Shown in pieces: positions 1-11,200 of a DNA stretch of 64,000 nt. Source of the DNA: Sipunculus nudus (lineage: Eukaryota; Annelida; Sipuncula; Golfingiida; Sipunculidae). Under the pieces are notes generated by a model. It ran no database searches. It worked only from the letters and a program-made list of their open reading frames with translations, and had not been told where the DNA came from. Each line of letters begins with the position of its first letter. The first letter of the stretch is position 1. Made by a program: the position numbers and the translations under genes. The stretch spans positions 51,085,370 through 51,149,369 of the forward strand of contig CM049307.1 of the NCBI GenBank assembly GCA_026874595.1. Reading direction: 5' to 3'.

Positions 1-800
1 ACAGTGTTCCTCTTGTGAAAAATTAACTGTTGCACATGGACCCTGGAACTGTTTCATTTTATCGCTCATGTAGTGATAATTAATACGTGCTACCTCTAAG
101 GGATGGTACTATACGGAAGTTATTTATAGCTCTGAATGAAAAGCGTTCGAAAATAAATAGCTTTAGTATGAACGATTAATGTTTTTGTTAGCTTCGTTAG
201 CTCAATACCGTTACTTATATTATCACCGTCACCTTGAATTTATTCCCATGGTTCTTATTTTTTTATACCTACCTCCCAAAAGGCAACAAGGTATTTCGAT
301 TTATATTGCGATGATAGTTTTTACCAAAATGCTTCGTGCGGTATATTTTTACAAATACACCCCTCTTGTTGCCGAAAAAAGAATTAAAAGTAAATTAAAA
401 AGAAGCATTTCTTTAATATTTCTCCATGAAATTTCTTCTGATTACTGATTTTTTTTTTCATTTTATCGAAGGCTGTTGATTTATATTTGAGCGAAAATTA
501 TGAGAGAGAGACAGACAGACAGACAGAGAGACAGACAGACAGAGATACTAAGACAAAAAGAGGTTTGGAAAGTCGAGTAGTTAGGTGTCGTCATTTTTTA
601 TACAGTGTGTATTTACTAACTCAAAATTCAGTCGTTAATATTCCATTTAGGTCGACTCCGTTGACAGGCGTGGCTGTATATGTTACAGTCGATGTCAATT
701 TTTACAAATTCACAGAAAAGTCAGTTCATTTGATACATCGAATGAAATGTAAAAGGAATGAAATGTTATTGTCACACAATAAATAAGATTTAAATAAAAT
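1..800. repeat. Upstream flank of a UST-like copy (third copy)
   Basis: Matches 29899-30530 and 45660-46080: 'gcacatggaccct-gaactgtttcattttatcg-tcatgta-tgataatt', 'gatgtttttgttagcttc-aagctcaataccgt-acttat', 'caacaaggtatttcgatt' and 'tgttgatttatatttgagcgaaaat'. A (GACA)n run is at 500-545. The 89- and 99-aa ORFs here are interrupted in the other copies. Confidence 0.8.
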
Positions 801-1374
801 TTTATTGATTATATATACTTATAGTCTTACAAAATATTAATATGTTTTACATAATATTAATGCATAACTTATTGTTACATATAATCAAAAGCGTTTTTGG
901 CTTAATTCTGTTTCTTGCAGAAATAATTATGTAACCATATGAGATGTTAATATTATATTGACGTAGGTGTGCATTTTCCTTTTGCTCTTTGGGAGTGGAT
1001 GTGGTTTTCCCCCCTTCCCTCAGTTTTGAAAAATTGTTACAAATTTTTCATAATTTCACGAATTTTGAATCCATATTGAAATACATTAAAAGGGAATTTT
1101 CTCGCCTCACCCAACATGACATAAGTATACTGTGGGGGGGGGGGGGGGGGGGGGCAAACGTCTCCTGAGAACTCTAGGGCCGGTGGACACTACGGTTTGA
1201 CTTCATAGCTCATCGTGGTCAATCCTAGTAAGACCGCACAAAAACCTAATCAAGGGTCAGAACCTAGGAGAGCCCTAGTAGTATCCTAGGACCACCGCCA
1301 TAGCGGTAGTGGCCTGTAGCGATTCCCTAGTTCCGCCTTGCGCAACCTGTACAATTTCAAAAGAACCATTAGGG
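800..1374. other. AT-rich spacer with poly-G tract
   Basis: AT-rich 800-1130, a 21-base G run at 1134-1154, then 'cctagg'-rich sequence. No gene seen. Confidence 0.5.
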
Positions 1375-1565
1375 CAGTGGCGTCAATTTATCCTCAAGAG
1401 TAGGGGGGGGGATGACTCTCAGGGTGGGGAAATGACTCACAAGGGGGGGGGGGGATGGGGTGACACAAGCGTGGAGGGTAGTCAAAATTGGGATAAAACA
1501 GACATGTTTATACATATATATTTAATATATATATATACATCTTTTATTGTCTGTGTGACATATAT

Positions 1566-1610
<45 letters not shown>

Positions 1611-1852
1611 ATTAAATATAAGGTTTTAAAAAATAAGGTATATGTTAATTCGAAACCTTTCAGATGTAAATATTTCATAGTAAACTCATAAATAGAAGCA
1701 AAGTCTATAATTCTATTTTTTTTATATATTTCAACTGAAATATATAAATATTATTTCGAATAGTGGGGGGGGGGGGGGGTGATTACATTGACCATCCCCC
1801 CCCCCTTGCCAAAAAGTGGGGGGGGGGGGTATCCCCTATATTGACGCCCCTG
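1375..1852. mobile_element. hAT-like non-autonomous element with 8-bp target duplication
   Basis: Begins CAGTGGCGTCAATTTATCC and ends as the inverted TATATTGACGCCCCTG (the reverse strand starts CAGGGGCGTCAATATAGG). Flanked by the direct repeat cattaggg at 1367-1374 and 1853-1860. CAG-GGCG termini and an 8-bp duplication are hAT hallmarks. The interior is G-runs and an (AT)n microsatellite (1571-1608), with no transposase; the 106-aa ORF across it is spurious. Confidence 0.85.
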
Positions 1853-1859
1853 CATTAGG

Positions 1860-3160
1860 GTACTGTTCACTTACGTTTCACCAAGGCAGCACACATGGGA
1901 TTCACGGTTCTTGTACGGCTTAGTAGGCTCCACGTACAGTTTGGACACGGTTTCACTCCGAACGACTAAATTTAGATACTTGGTCACACTGTCACTGATC
2001 TCATCACGGATCATCACGGATGATCATCCCTGATGATCCGTTAAGTCAAGGTCACACTGTCACGGATGAGGGTACGGACGTCGACGCGGACTGTCCGAGA
2101 TTGACTGTTCACGGTCCATCAGAGGGAAACGCTTTTTTTCGATCGGAACCATGATATCAGGGAAGCTTCTAACGGTTTGATAATGGCGACCGTTCTGTTG
2201 AGACGGATTTCCAGGGACTGCGAGGGCATCGGCACGGCTTTGATACGCTTTAAATGCGGCAAAATCAGGGCATGGGAGGGACATATACGAGCAGCCAAGG
2301 ACAATACACGGTAATGCCGTAACGCCACCGTGCTACATCAGTACTTGCGTACGTTGTTGGCCGGGGTCTTCCCATGTTGATCGTCAGCACCGGAGTACGG
2401 ACAGGCCGGTTTGCGAGAGGATTGCGTCACGACCAGTCGTGCTTGGCCCATCGTTAGAATTCGTAGTCACTGCTCAAGGGGCTTTCGCACATTCACGGAT
2501 AGCAATACGGATCATCTCGGACTTTTATCCGTGGTGTTTCGGCGGCCTGCACTGCGATTTCGTAAAGGGGCTTTCACACATTCACGGATCACAACACGGA
2601 TCATCCCGGATCATCGTTCCGAGACCATCCGTGTTATCTTTGGCATCACCGTGTAAAGCCCCTTTCACACATTCACGGATAGCAACACGGATGATCCCGG
2701 ACTATGATCTGTGGTGTTCCAGGGACGGCAGCGCCATTTCGTTTATGGGGCTTTCACACTTTCACAGATAACAACACGGATCATCCCGAAATTTAATCCG
2801 ATATGTTCCGGGGACGGCAGCGCTATTTCGTTTATGGGGCTTTTACACATTCACGGATAGCAACTCGGATCATCTTCCGGAGCATGTTTGGAAGACGCCG
2901 GTCTTAATACGGAGCTCCCGGTGGCTACACGGAGACTCTCGGATATATGCTGTGGCTACACGGAGATGCACGGTGCCAAAAAGGAGTGACACGGACCGTG
3001 TACTCCGGGACGAAAAATTGCGCAGGTTTAATTTTTCTCCGAACATGCCGGTGCACTAAGGATCACCCCGGATGCCTACAGGGTGATGCCGGAGTTAACA
3101 CGGATGATGCCGGAGTAAACACGGATGATCCCGAAATGATGATCCGGTAGAGTCACAGAA
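1860..3160. repeat. 'acggatcatcccgga' repeat region with an 89-bp minisatellite
   Basis: 2478-2895 holds about 4.5 units of ~89 bp: 'ggggctttcacacattcacggatagcaacacggatcatcccgga' and then '-tccg-ggtgtt-c-gg-acggcagcgc-atttcgttta'. The flanking 2090-2490 aligns with 30530-30990 ('gaccgttctgtt-gacggatt-cca', 'gcgagggcatcggcacggctttgatacg-ttt'). ORFs here are repeat artefacts. Confidence 0.75.
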
Positions 3161-4045
3161 AGCTGTCTTGTGGGCATTAGTAAGCCTATTTCAAACCCAG
3201 GGCTGCAATAGTCTTCCTCTGCAAAACTGTTGTTTCAGCTTCTGGTATATTGCATCAAAGTGATTCTAAGGAGGCCTTGGTTCAATTTTTCCGAAATGAT
3301 TTTTGTCAAACTTATTGGATCTTTAACTATAAAAGGACCGCATCTTATATTATTCTAAAGATTTTGATAAAACAAATCTTATGAATATGTCAGCTTGAAT
3401 AAAAGTATTGAAGCCAAAGTCTTTCAGTGTAAACAAATTTACCAACAGGCCAAGATTTTGTCTGTATCTATAAATAGCTTGGCAGACTGCTAACTATTTC
3501 AGATTTGGCAACAAGCCAAAGGTAAGTCTGGAACTATTAATAGCTTTGGCAGACTGCTAACTATATCAGATTAAGCAACAGGTCAAGAGATCACTCAGTG
3601 CAGCCAGGTACAGGTCAAAATTTCACTCAGTACAGCCAGGTGCAGGTCAATAGTTCACCCAGTGCAGTAGCTGAAGCTAGCAATTTGTTCCGGTTCACTC
3701 AGGGAAACTGCCTTTCTCACCTGGCCAGCCCAGTGCACCTGACTTAAGAAAAGTTAGATGTATTGGCCTGATATTTCGACCTATCCATGCATCTTTGGTG
3801 ACATTCTCGTACGCAAGACTGGTGTCACCACCTTCAATGACTTTTGCACAGTGTATGCCCCTGCTTATTTCTCAGGAGGGATTTGATATATCAACCTGAA
3901 ATGGTGCATTATACATAACTGATAGCTTCGTTGTATACAAGACTGGTGGTGCCACCTACAATAATTTTTGAACAGCGTATGTTCCTGGTTATTCTGAAAT
4001 ATGTAGGGATTTGATATATCAGCCTGAAATGGGGAATATGTACGC
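3160..4045. repeat. Palindrome-module repeat block, copy 1
   Basis: Aligns with 9560-10530: 'agagtcacagaaagctg', 'gcctatttcaaa', 'gcaaaactgttgtttca' and 'cactcagtgcagccaggt-caggtcaa' (tandem ~28-bp steps at 3590-3670), then ~125-bp units 'tgatatatcagcctgaaatggtgcat...agctt-gt-gtatacaagactggtggtgccacctacaat-a-ttttt'. Confidence 0.75.
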
Positions 4046-6490
4046 ATTTTTGTTTTTTATTTTTTTCTATGTTTTTCACTTATATGATCTGGAGATTACT
4101 TATGCTATAATTATTCAGGACACCCCCTCTCTTAAAAAAAAAATCAGCAGAGAATTTCAAATTATGCCGTTCAAAATCACACCATGAAATATGTTTTGAC
4201 AAAGGGCGTGAGGTATAAACAACCTTTTTGGTGGGAATTTTGTTTTGGATAACCAACATGGGTACAGCTTAATCATGGCTGGCATGATAACGATTTAATG
4301 GATATAACGACTGTATATATATATAAAAGCCATCTACTGTGAAAATATTTTGAAGAAATTATCCGAGTCTTGCAAAGTGAGAGTTAATGAAAGATAATTT
4401 GTTTAAATTGACGCTCAAAGGTCACCACGACAAACAAAATTTTTAGTTGCAAGTTCAGGCATGCTAACAAACATATGTATGTCATTGAAGGTTCTTTCAC
4501 GCCAAAATGCAACGTATAGCTGCCAATGTGAAAGGAAAGGCTCAGGTAAACATGTTCTAATAGTAAAACATGCTTGTCCAGAGCTTTGTTGATTTTCATG
4601 AACTAAGCAGGTCTGATCGAAAAGGGACAACCCTCCCAAGTAAAAGGCAGGTTTACATCTTTCGGTGCAAGTCTGTGGCAAGGAATTAACTTCAGTCTTG
4701 ATTCGTTGCTTTGTCTCTATGCAAATTATCTAAACATATGTGTAAGGATTTTGGTGAAAATTTGCATAGATTGTCAGGGTAACGCTATAGAAACATGTCA
4801 TTAAATCTTTAAGGAAATCAGGATCGATATAATATATTTCTTATAAACAATTATGACAAGGACAATTCCCTTGTCCCCGTGTAGACGCCACTCATTCGTA
4901 TTGATTTCTCCTGCCTCCCGCCAGTTGAACCGGGGATACTGAAGCGTGACAGTGTTTATATATGAAACGTGTACACATGGCCACTTGACTGATAAGGGAA
5001 TTCTGGCGGAAGTTCGCTTCGATTACAAAATCTAGTTTGTTAATAGAATCCATGTCAGTTTAAAGATGTACTGGTAATATGTTTTCATGTTTCAATTCCA
5101 TTGTGAAATTATGCGTACATGCCCCCCCCCCCCCTCGAAGTTGTTAGGCTTCCTTTTTTTAAAAAAAACTTTTTTTTTCTAACAGTACACAAACCAGCCA
5201 AAATATTAAAGTCTTTGTTTTCAAGGAAAGAAAATATATGAATTTATAGACTCAAACAGAGCTGTAAACCTAGAAAACGTCCACACAAACAGGTCGACCC
5301 TGTCGGCTTATTGTGTCAGCTCCTTGTGTTGACTCAACGGAAAAGCGCTTGCAATATTGAAAGCAGATTCATGTAGTCATGAATAGCGCTTGAATTTGAA
5401 ACCTTTAATTCCTTCTGAGAGTCTGGAATTTCTTTAGAGGAGTTATATTGGATATGGCAGGGGTGTGTTTGACAAATTTAGAGGAGGCACCCAATTTTGT
5501 AAATTATCAGGTCGTGCCTAGACCTTTTGCAAAATAGGCTGACAAAGTTTTATTGTAAGGCCCATGCAGGCCCTAGTTAAGACTGTTCAATTAAGTAACA
5601 GTTTAGGATGACATTCTCCATAAGCTATGATGGAACAAACAAAATCCTCACAGGAACCTGCTGCTCATTAATAGGTCATGTGGTGTTATGCATGGGACAC
5701 GACAGTCCTGGCGGTTAGCGGTTCTGTGATTGGTTCAGGTAACGTCAGTGTGTGGTGTTCACACCCCGCCGTGGTTATCTAAATTAAAGTCACATTCAGA
5801 GCGTCAACATATCTCTAGAAAACTGAATAAAATATATCCTTTCTACTCAAACATCACTGATTTTTAATTAGTCATAATAATTTGATCAAAACGACACATT
5901 ACCAATCGCCAATGACTGTCATCCCTGACGCGAAGTAGGTCTAACTCTATGCATAGGCAAAAAGCAGTAGAAACTGTGACTTTGTATTTTGAAAAAAATT
6001 AACATTTGACCTGTGACTTCGAGTAGCTTGCTTGTGGGTTCTTGATCAAACGTTTTAAGCCATATCACAAGATTAATAATTACTACATGCATCGCCTGTC
6101 TGTCAAATTCATCTGAGCGCCATGGCCCATGTTGGGCCAGTTGTTTATTATCGATCGGGAAAAATACAAAATTTTATTCATTTCATTAAATGGTGCATGT
6201 GATCTACTCAAAAATAGTCATTTTTCAATATCTTTCAGATAAATTTTAAGAAATCAAAGCAACGGAACAAATTAGTCCTCATTTGCAGCAAAAATACACT
6301 TGAAACAGGAGCGACGAATCAGTTGAACATCAGTTGAATGTTTGGTTCACTTTCTGTTTGATGCCAAGTCCACATCCTAACCAGCTAAGGTACAAATCCT
6401 AGCTAGTCTATCCCCATGTCAATGTCATAGACATTCGAGTCCGAGTATATAGCCAGTCGAGCCGTGCGTGGTTATTGCAAGACATTTGTT
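4045..6490. other. AT-rich spacer without recognisable genes
   Basis: Scattered (AT)n and poly-C (5122-5134), and poly-A/T runs near 5160. 5718-5866 is a ~150-bp repeat of 7738-7897 ('ggttctgtgattg-ttca-gtaacgtcagtg', 'ccccgccgtgg-ttatct', 'gagcgtcaa'). Two overlapping minus ORFs at 4384-4681 show no family resemblance. Confidence 0.45.
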
Positions 6491-6912
6491 ACAACCCATA
6501 TTGTAATAACCGGCTCATATTGTAATAACGGCCCATATTGTAATAAAAACGACCCATATTGTAATAAACTCAAAGTGCCAATATTGTAATAAAACTTGCC
6601 CATATAGTAATAACGGCCAATATCGTAATAAAACGGCCCATATTGTAATAACTGTCAATAATGTAATAAAAAATCGGCCCCTTTTGTAATAATCTTACCC
6701 TACCCATATTGTAATAAAAACCGGAAGTGGGAAAAGGGCCAATAATGTAATAACACATATTTTTAAGCTCAATATATAACAATATGGGTCGTAACAACGA
6801 CCAATATTTTAATAAGCGTCCCATGTTGTAATAACGGCCAATATTGTAATAAAAACGGCCCATATGAGCCTAATGTAATAATTTCAAAGTGCCAATATTG
6901 TAAAGAAACTGG
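6490..6912. repeat. 17-19-bp minisatellite '(g)gcccatattgtaataac'
   Basis: About 22 diverged copies of 'cccatattgtaataa' with 'cgg' or 'aacg' spacers, some reading 'gccaatattgtaat'. The 97-aa minus ORF (YYNMGR-type repeats) is produced by the repeat. Confidence 0.9.
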
Positions 6913-7469
6913 CCAATATTGTTTATTTAGACTAAGAACACTTTTAGCGCATCTGACTATGAGTTACTGAACAAAAACAGATATATGCATCTTAAGATTC
7001 TTCCTAGTTAAACGGATGTTTTGCCTTTGAATTTGGTATGCTTAATTATCTTGAAGAGCGGGAACTGCTTCATTTATACTTTTATTTTTGAGAACGACGT
7101 ACAGCAGTTCTCCTTAACTACATTTATTAAGCCTCCCTCCGTAGGGAGGGGACGCTTCTAGTGGTTGATGAGTTTATTTCTTTATCAATACTTGGGGCTA
7201 AATATTTTGTTGGACTTTCTTAGGGTCTCCGTGTGCAAAACCATCGATTTAATTTTGTTCTTTCTTCTGTCATTGTGTGATAAATACGGCTGATTATCCA
7301 AAACTTACTTTGGGTCAGAATAATATTGACATATAACAGATATGCAACTGGTGTTTATTTTGGACCTTAACGTAATTTTCATAGCCAGTCCTAGCTAACC
7401 TTATTCATAACATTTGATTTGGGACGATTGCAAAAAATAAAACATGGTTGGAGGATGTTTTGTATATAT

Positions 7470-7545
7470 AAATCAGGCGCGGATCTAGGAGGGGGGGGGG
7501 GGGGGGGTTGGGGTTGGGAGTCCCCCCCCCCCCCCCCCCCCGCTC
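7470..7545. repeat. Poly-G / poly-C inverted pair
   Basis: 'ggcgcggatctagga' followed by a G run (7491-7507), 'ttggggttgggagt' and a C run (7522-7541). The two arms can pair into a G:C hairpin. The left part resembles a transposon end of the CAG-GGCGGATCTAGG type, but no matching right end is visible. Confidence 0.6.
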
Positions 7546-7737
7546 CCACCCAATGACCTTTTTTTAGACAATTTTTATGCATAACACTCGTTTTTAAAAA
7601 TATATCTTGTTTATCCTGCTTAAATACTTTATCATCCCATCAAAATACTTCAACAAATGATAAACAGGACACATTTCCATATTTCGCTTAAGTTAGCTAG
7701 GTGACCGGCATTTTGGTTCATTTAAACGGTCAAAGAC

Positions 7738-8900
7738 AGGTTCTGTGATTGATTCACGTAACGTCAGTGCAGTATGTGATGTTCAATCCCCGCCGTGGGT
7801 TATCTAGCTTAAAGTCACATTAAGAGCGTCAAAATATTATCTCCAGAAACTAAAATAAAATATATCCTAATTTCTACTCAAACATAGCTGATTTTTAGCG
7901 AACCTGTTAGCTTATGCGATGGTGTAGCGTCGTCCGTACGTTAACCCCTACTATCTCAAAAACGACAGGAGCTAGCATCACCATAGTGTATGGAAGAAAT
8001 CATTAATATAAAAGCTCATCAAATTTTGCTTATTTTTGTTGCTATCTTCATTTACATAGATTTTATAAGGAAAAAGCTAAAACAGCCTTTTAAAATCTTC
8101 TCCGCCGAAACTGTCCAACCAAATTGTTCAATATATCTCTCTCAAATTCCTTCAAATTGTTCCAGTTCGGTCAATTTTGGCCGAGTTACAGGAAGCTGAA
8201 CTTAGTCATTTGGCCAAAAAAAGGATACTAAAATTACAATATCAGAAATGCCTGGAGCTATCATCACCAAATGTTCTGCAAATGTTGGTCACATGACTCA
8301 TATTTGAAACTGAGGTATTGGTTGCGCCACCTGCATCAACCTTTATTGTGCGAAGCCCATCAGTCATCAGTACATTAACCCATAATTTCTTAAGAATAGC
8401 GGGAGGTATCATCCCCAAAATTTATTCAAAACTCTGTCCCATATCAAATGTTTTGGGATTGAGCCCTTTTTGTGGCGCCAGCTGCATTAACTAACATTTT
8501 ATAGGGAAAAAGTAAAAAAAAAAATTGAAAATTTTCTTTTCTGAAATCATTCAGCCAAATTGTTTAATATTTCAAAGAAATGATCCAAGTGAAGAGCTGT
8601 CTCAAATTTGTTCAAATGGTTTGGGTTTGGTGAGTTTTGACCGAGTCACAGGAATTTGAACTTAGTCATTTTGGCGAAGTTAGCATACTAACATAATAAT
8701 CTCAGAAACGACAGGAGCTAGCATCACCAAATTTTGTGCAAATGTTGGTCACATGACTCATATTTGAAATTGCAGTTTTTGTGGTGCCACCTACATAGAC
8801 TTGTTTTTTAAGGCAAAATCCTTTTAGCCTGTTTCAACTACAAATATTTATGATAAGACAGCCAAGCTGAATCGCCTAATTTTTCACAAGAATTATCCTA
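7738..8900. repeat. Degenerate ~400-bp tandem repeat
   Basis: Units share 'aacgacaggagctagcatcacca', 'tgcaaatgttggtcacatgactcatatttgaaa', 'tggtgccacctacat' and 'ccgagt-acagga-ctgaacttagtcattt-gcc'. Copies begin near 7960, 8250, 8395 and 8700. The palindrome core appears near 8323, 8471 and 8790. The small ORF at 7990-8199 is not conserved between units. Confidence 0.65.
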
Positions 8901-8914
8901 GGGTAGGGTTCTTT

Positions 8915-9527
8915 CAATTCGGGATATCGCTAACAGCTTCTCGTGTAGATGGAGGAGAAAAACGACTGGCTTGCGCAGACGGAAGCCCGTCTGTGCAGGC
9001 AAGCGTGATTCAGCCGGACACTCATTAACACGGACGACATTGACAGTCCTTACTTTGTTAGTTTAAACTCGCTATGGAATCTCTTTAATTAATACGATAA
9101 TTGAATAAATACACGGTTATAATTGTTTCGTACAAAAATGAACGACAAATTCAAGGAAACTTGCAAACTTTGACGTTTATCAATGACAAAAGACCCTGTA
9201 TACATTTCCCTTTTATCATCCGCTACAAGGCAGTTTATTGAAGATCAAATTCTAATGCAGACCATGCCGAACGCAGCAGTTTCTGATGTCTTTTCATGTT
9301 TCTGTAATATGTTTTAACACAGCATTTAAATATGATAAATAATAAGTATCAGGATGATAGGCAATATTAAACACTATGTCAGGTGCCCACACTGCTGTGG
9401 TGAATGAATGGGCTGGTCAGGCTGGACGCTAGTGGGCACTAGTTGTTTGCCTGCAGTTTTTTTCAAGCAGGCGGTCATTCACTGCCTCCACACACGAGAG
9501 TATCGGTATTAGCGATATCTCGTATTG
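8915..9527. mobile_element. 613-bp foldback/MITE-like element
   Basis: Ends are imperfect inverted repeats: CAATTCGGGATATCGCTAAC with TTCTCGTGT-GATGGAG on the left; the reverse complement of the right end gives CAATACGAGATATCGCTAAT with CTCTCGTGTGTGGAGG. An internal hairpin at about 8968-9004 has the stem GCAGACGG/CCGTCTG. I see no target-site duplication and no ORF. Confidence 0.6.
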
Positions 9528-9544
9528 TATAATAGATTGCCATG

Positions 9545-10800
9545 GATTCATTGATTTTGGTAGAGTCATAGAGAGCTGAAGTTGGTCTTGTGGCCATTAG
9601 TGAGCCTATTTCAAATTCGGGGCTGCAATAATCTTCTTCTGCAAAACTGTTGTTTCAAATTCTGGTACATAGTAAAAAAAAATATTCTTAGGAGACCTTT
9701 GTTCAAGTTTACTGAAATGATTTTTTGCAAACTTATTGGACCTTCAACTTTGAAAAGACTGCATCTTTTATTATTCTAAACATTTTGATAAAACAAATCT
9801 TATGAATATATCAACTTGAAAAATATATTGAAGCCAAAGTCTTTCAGTATGTGTATACAGGTTTACCAACAGGCCAAGATTGTGTCTGTATCTATAAATA
9901 GCTTGACAGACTGTCAACTATTTCAGATCTGGCAACAGGCAAAAGTCAGTCTGGATCTATTTTTAGCTTTGGCGGACGGCTAACTGTTTCAGATTATGCA
10001 ACCGGTCAATAATTCGCACAGTGCAGCAAGGTATACGTCAGAAGTTCTTTCAGTGCGGCCAGGTGCAGGTCAAGAATTCACTCAGTGCAATATCTGCAGC
10101 TAGGAATTTGTTCTGGTCCAGTCGGGGCAACTGCCTCTCTCAATTTAGCCAGCCCAGTGCAACTCAAGAGAAGTTTGATGTATTGGCCAGATATTTTGAC
10201 CTGTCTTTGCATCTTTGATGGCTTTCTCGTACATAAGTCTGGTGTCGCCACCTACAATGACTTTTACCCAGTGTATGAGCCTGCTTATTTCTAAGGAGGG
10301 ATTTGATATATCATCCTGAAATCGTGCATATTTATACATATCGGATAGCTTCTTCATATTCAAGACTGGTGGTGCAACCTACAATAATTTTTTCACAGAG
10401 TATGTCCCTGCTTACTTTTCAGGAGGGATTTGATATACGGTCCTGAAATCGGGCATATGTATACCTATTAGATAGCTTTGTCGTATGCAAGACAGGTGGC
10501 GCCACCTGCAATAATTATTTCAGTGTATGCTCCTGCTTAGTCCTCAGGAGAGATTTGACATACCAGCCTGAAATTTTTCACATCGATACATCTCAAACAT
10601 TTGTGTTGTATACACAGACTTGTGGCGCCACCTACAATTGTTTCATACGTCCGTGCACATATCCGAAGAGCCGTTTGAAGTACCTGTCTGATATTTTGCA
10701 TGTTCATACATCTTTGGTGGCTTTCTCGTACACAAGAGAGGTGGTGCCACCTACAATCGTTTTTGTGTTGTGTGCACCCAAGCCAGTATTTCAGCAGTGA
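9545..10800. repeat. Palindrome-module repeat block, copy 2
   Basis: 9563-10530 repeats 3160-4045. Five ~125-bp units follow, with cores near 10240, 10370, 10495-10506 (perfect GGTGGCGCCACC), 10620 and 10740. ORFs on both strands follow the repeat period. Confidence 0.75.
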
Positions 10801-11200
10801 CGTACATATGTGTAATTGGTGCAATATAAATAACTGAATATTTCGGGTTTTTTGTACTTCGGCTAAAAAAAAAACAAGTAAAAACATTTGCCCTAAAACT
10901 TCTTGGGGCTGTGGAGGCCCCCCTCCCCCATGCCCCTGGATTAACCACAGGCTATTTCACAATAAAAAAGATCGGATTTGAATCCATAAAACCTGCATGA
11001 TATTATAAATTTATGCGTTTAATGGATGGGTTCCACAATGTCGTGAAAAAGGGGTGGTCATTTCTGAAATAAAAATGCAATCAATTGATATCTGAGAAAC
11101 TGCAATACTCTGATGGAATGATGTTAATTCCTAAGTTGTAATGGATATAAATTATAGAACTGATTTCTTATGGCAAAATAAAGTTCTTTTAATTGGCGTT
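10800..11200. other. Spacer between repeat blocks
   Basis: AT-rich. 'ggaggcccccctcccccatgcccctgg' at 10913-10939 resembles a hAT-type right end, but no partner is visible. No gene. Confidence 0.35.

Noticed and set aside
1309..1629. Plus-strand 106-codon ORF ending in an Ile-Tyr run
   Set aside because: Crosses a hAT-like element boundary, a G-tract and an AT microsatellite.
6570..6863. Minus-strand 97-codon ORF rich in YYNMGR
   Set aside because: Generated by the ATATTGTAATAA minisatellite.
7391..7582. ORF with Gly- and Pro-runs
   Set aside because: Comes from the poly-G/poly-C tracts.
3600..10800. Spaced repeats considered as a CRISPR array
   Set aside because: Units are long, divergent and contiguous without unique spacers of equal length, and the genome is eukaryotic.
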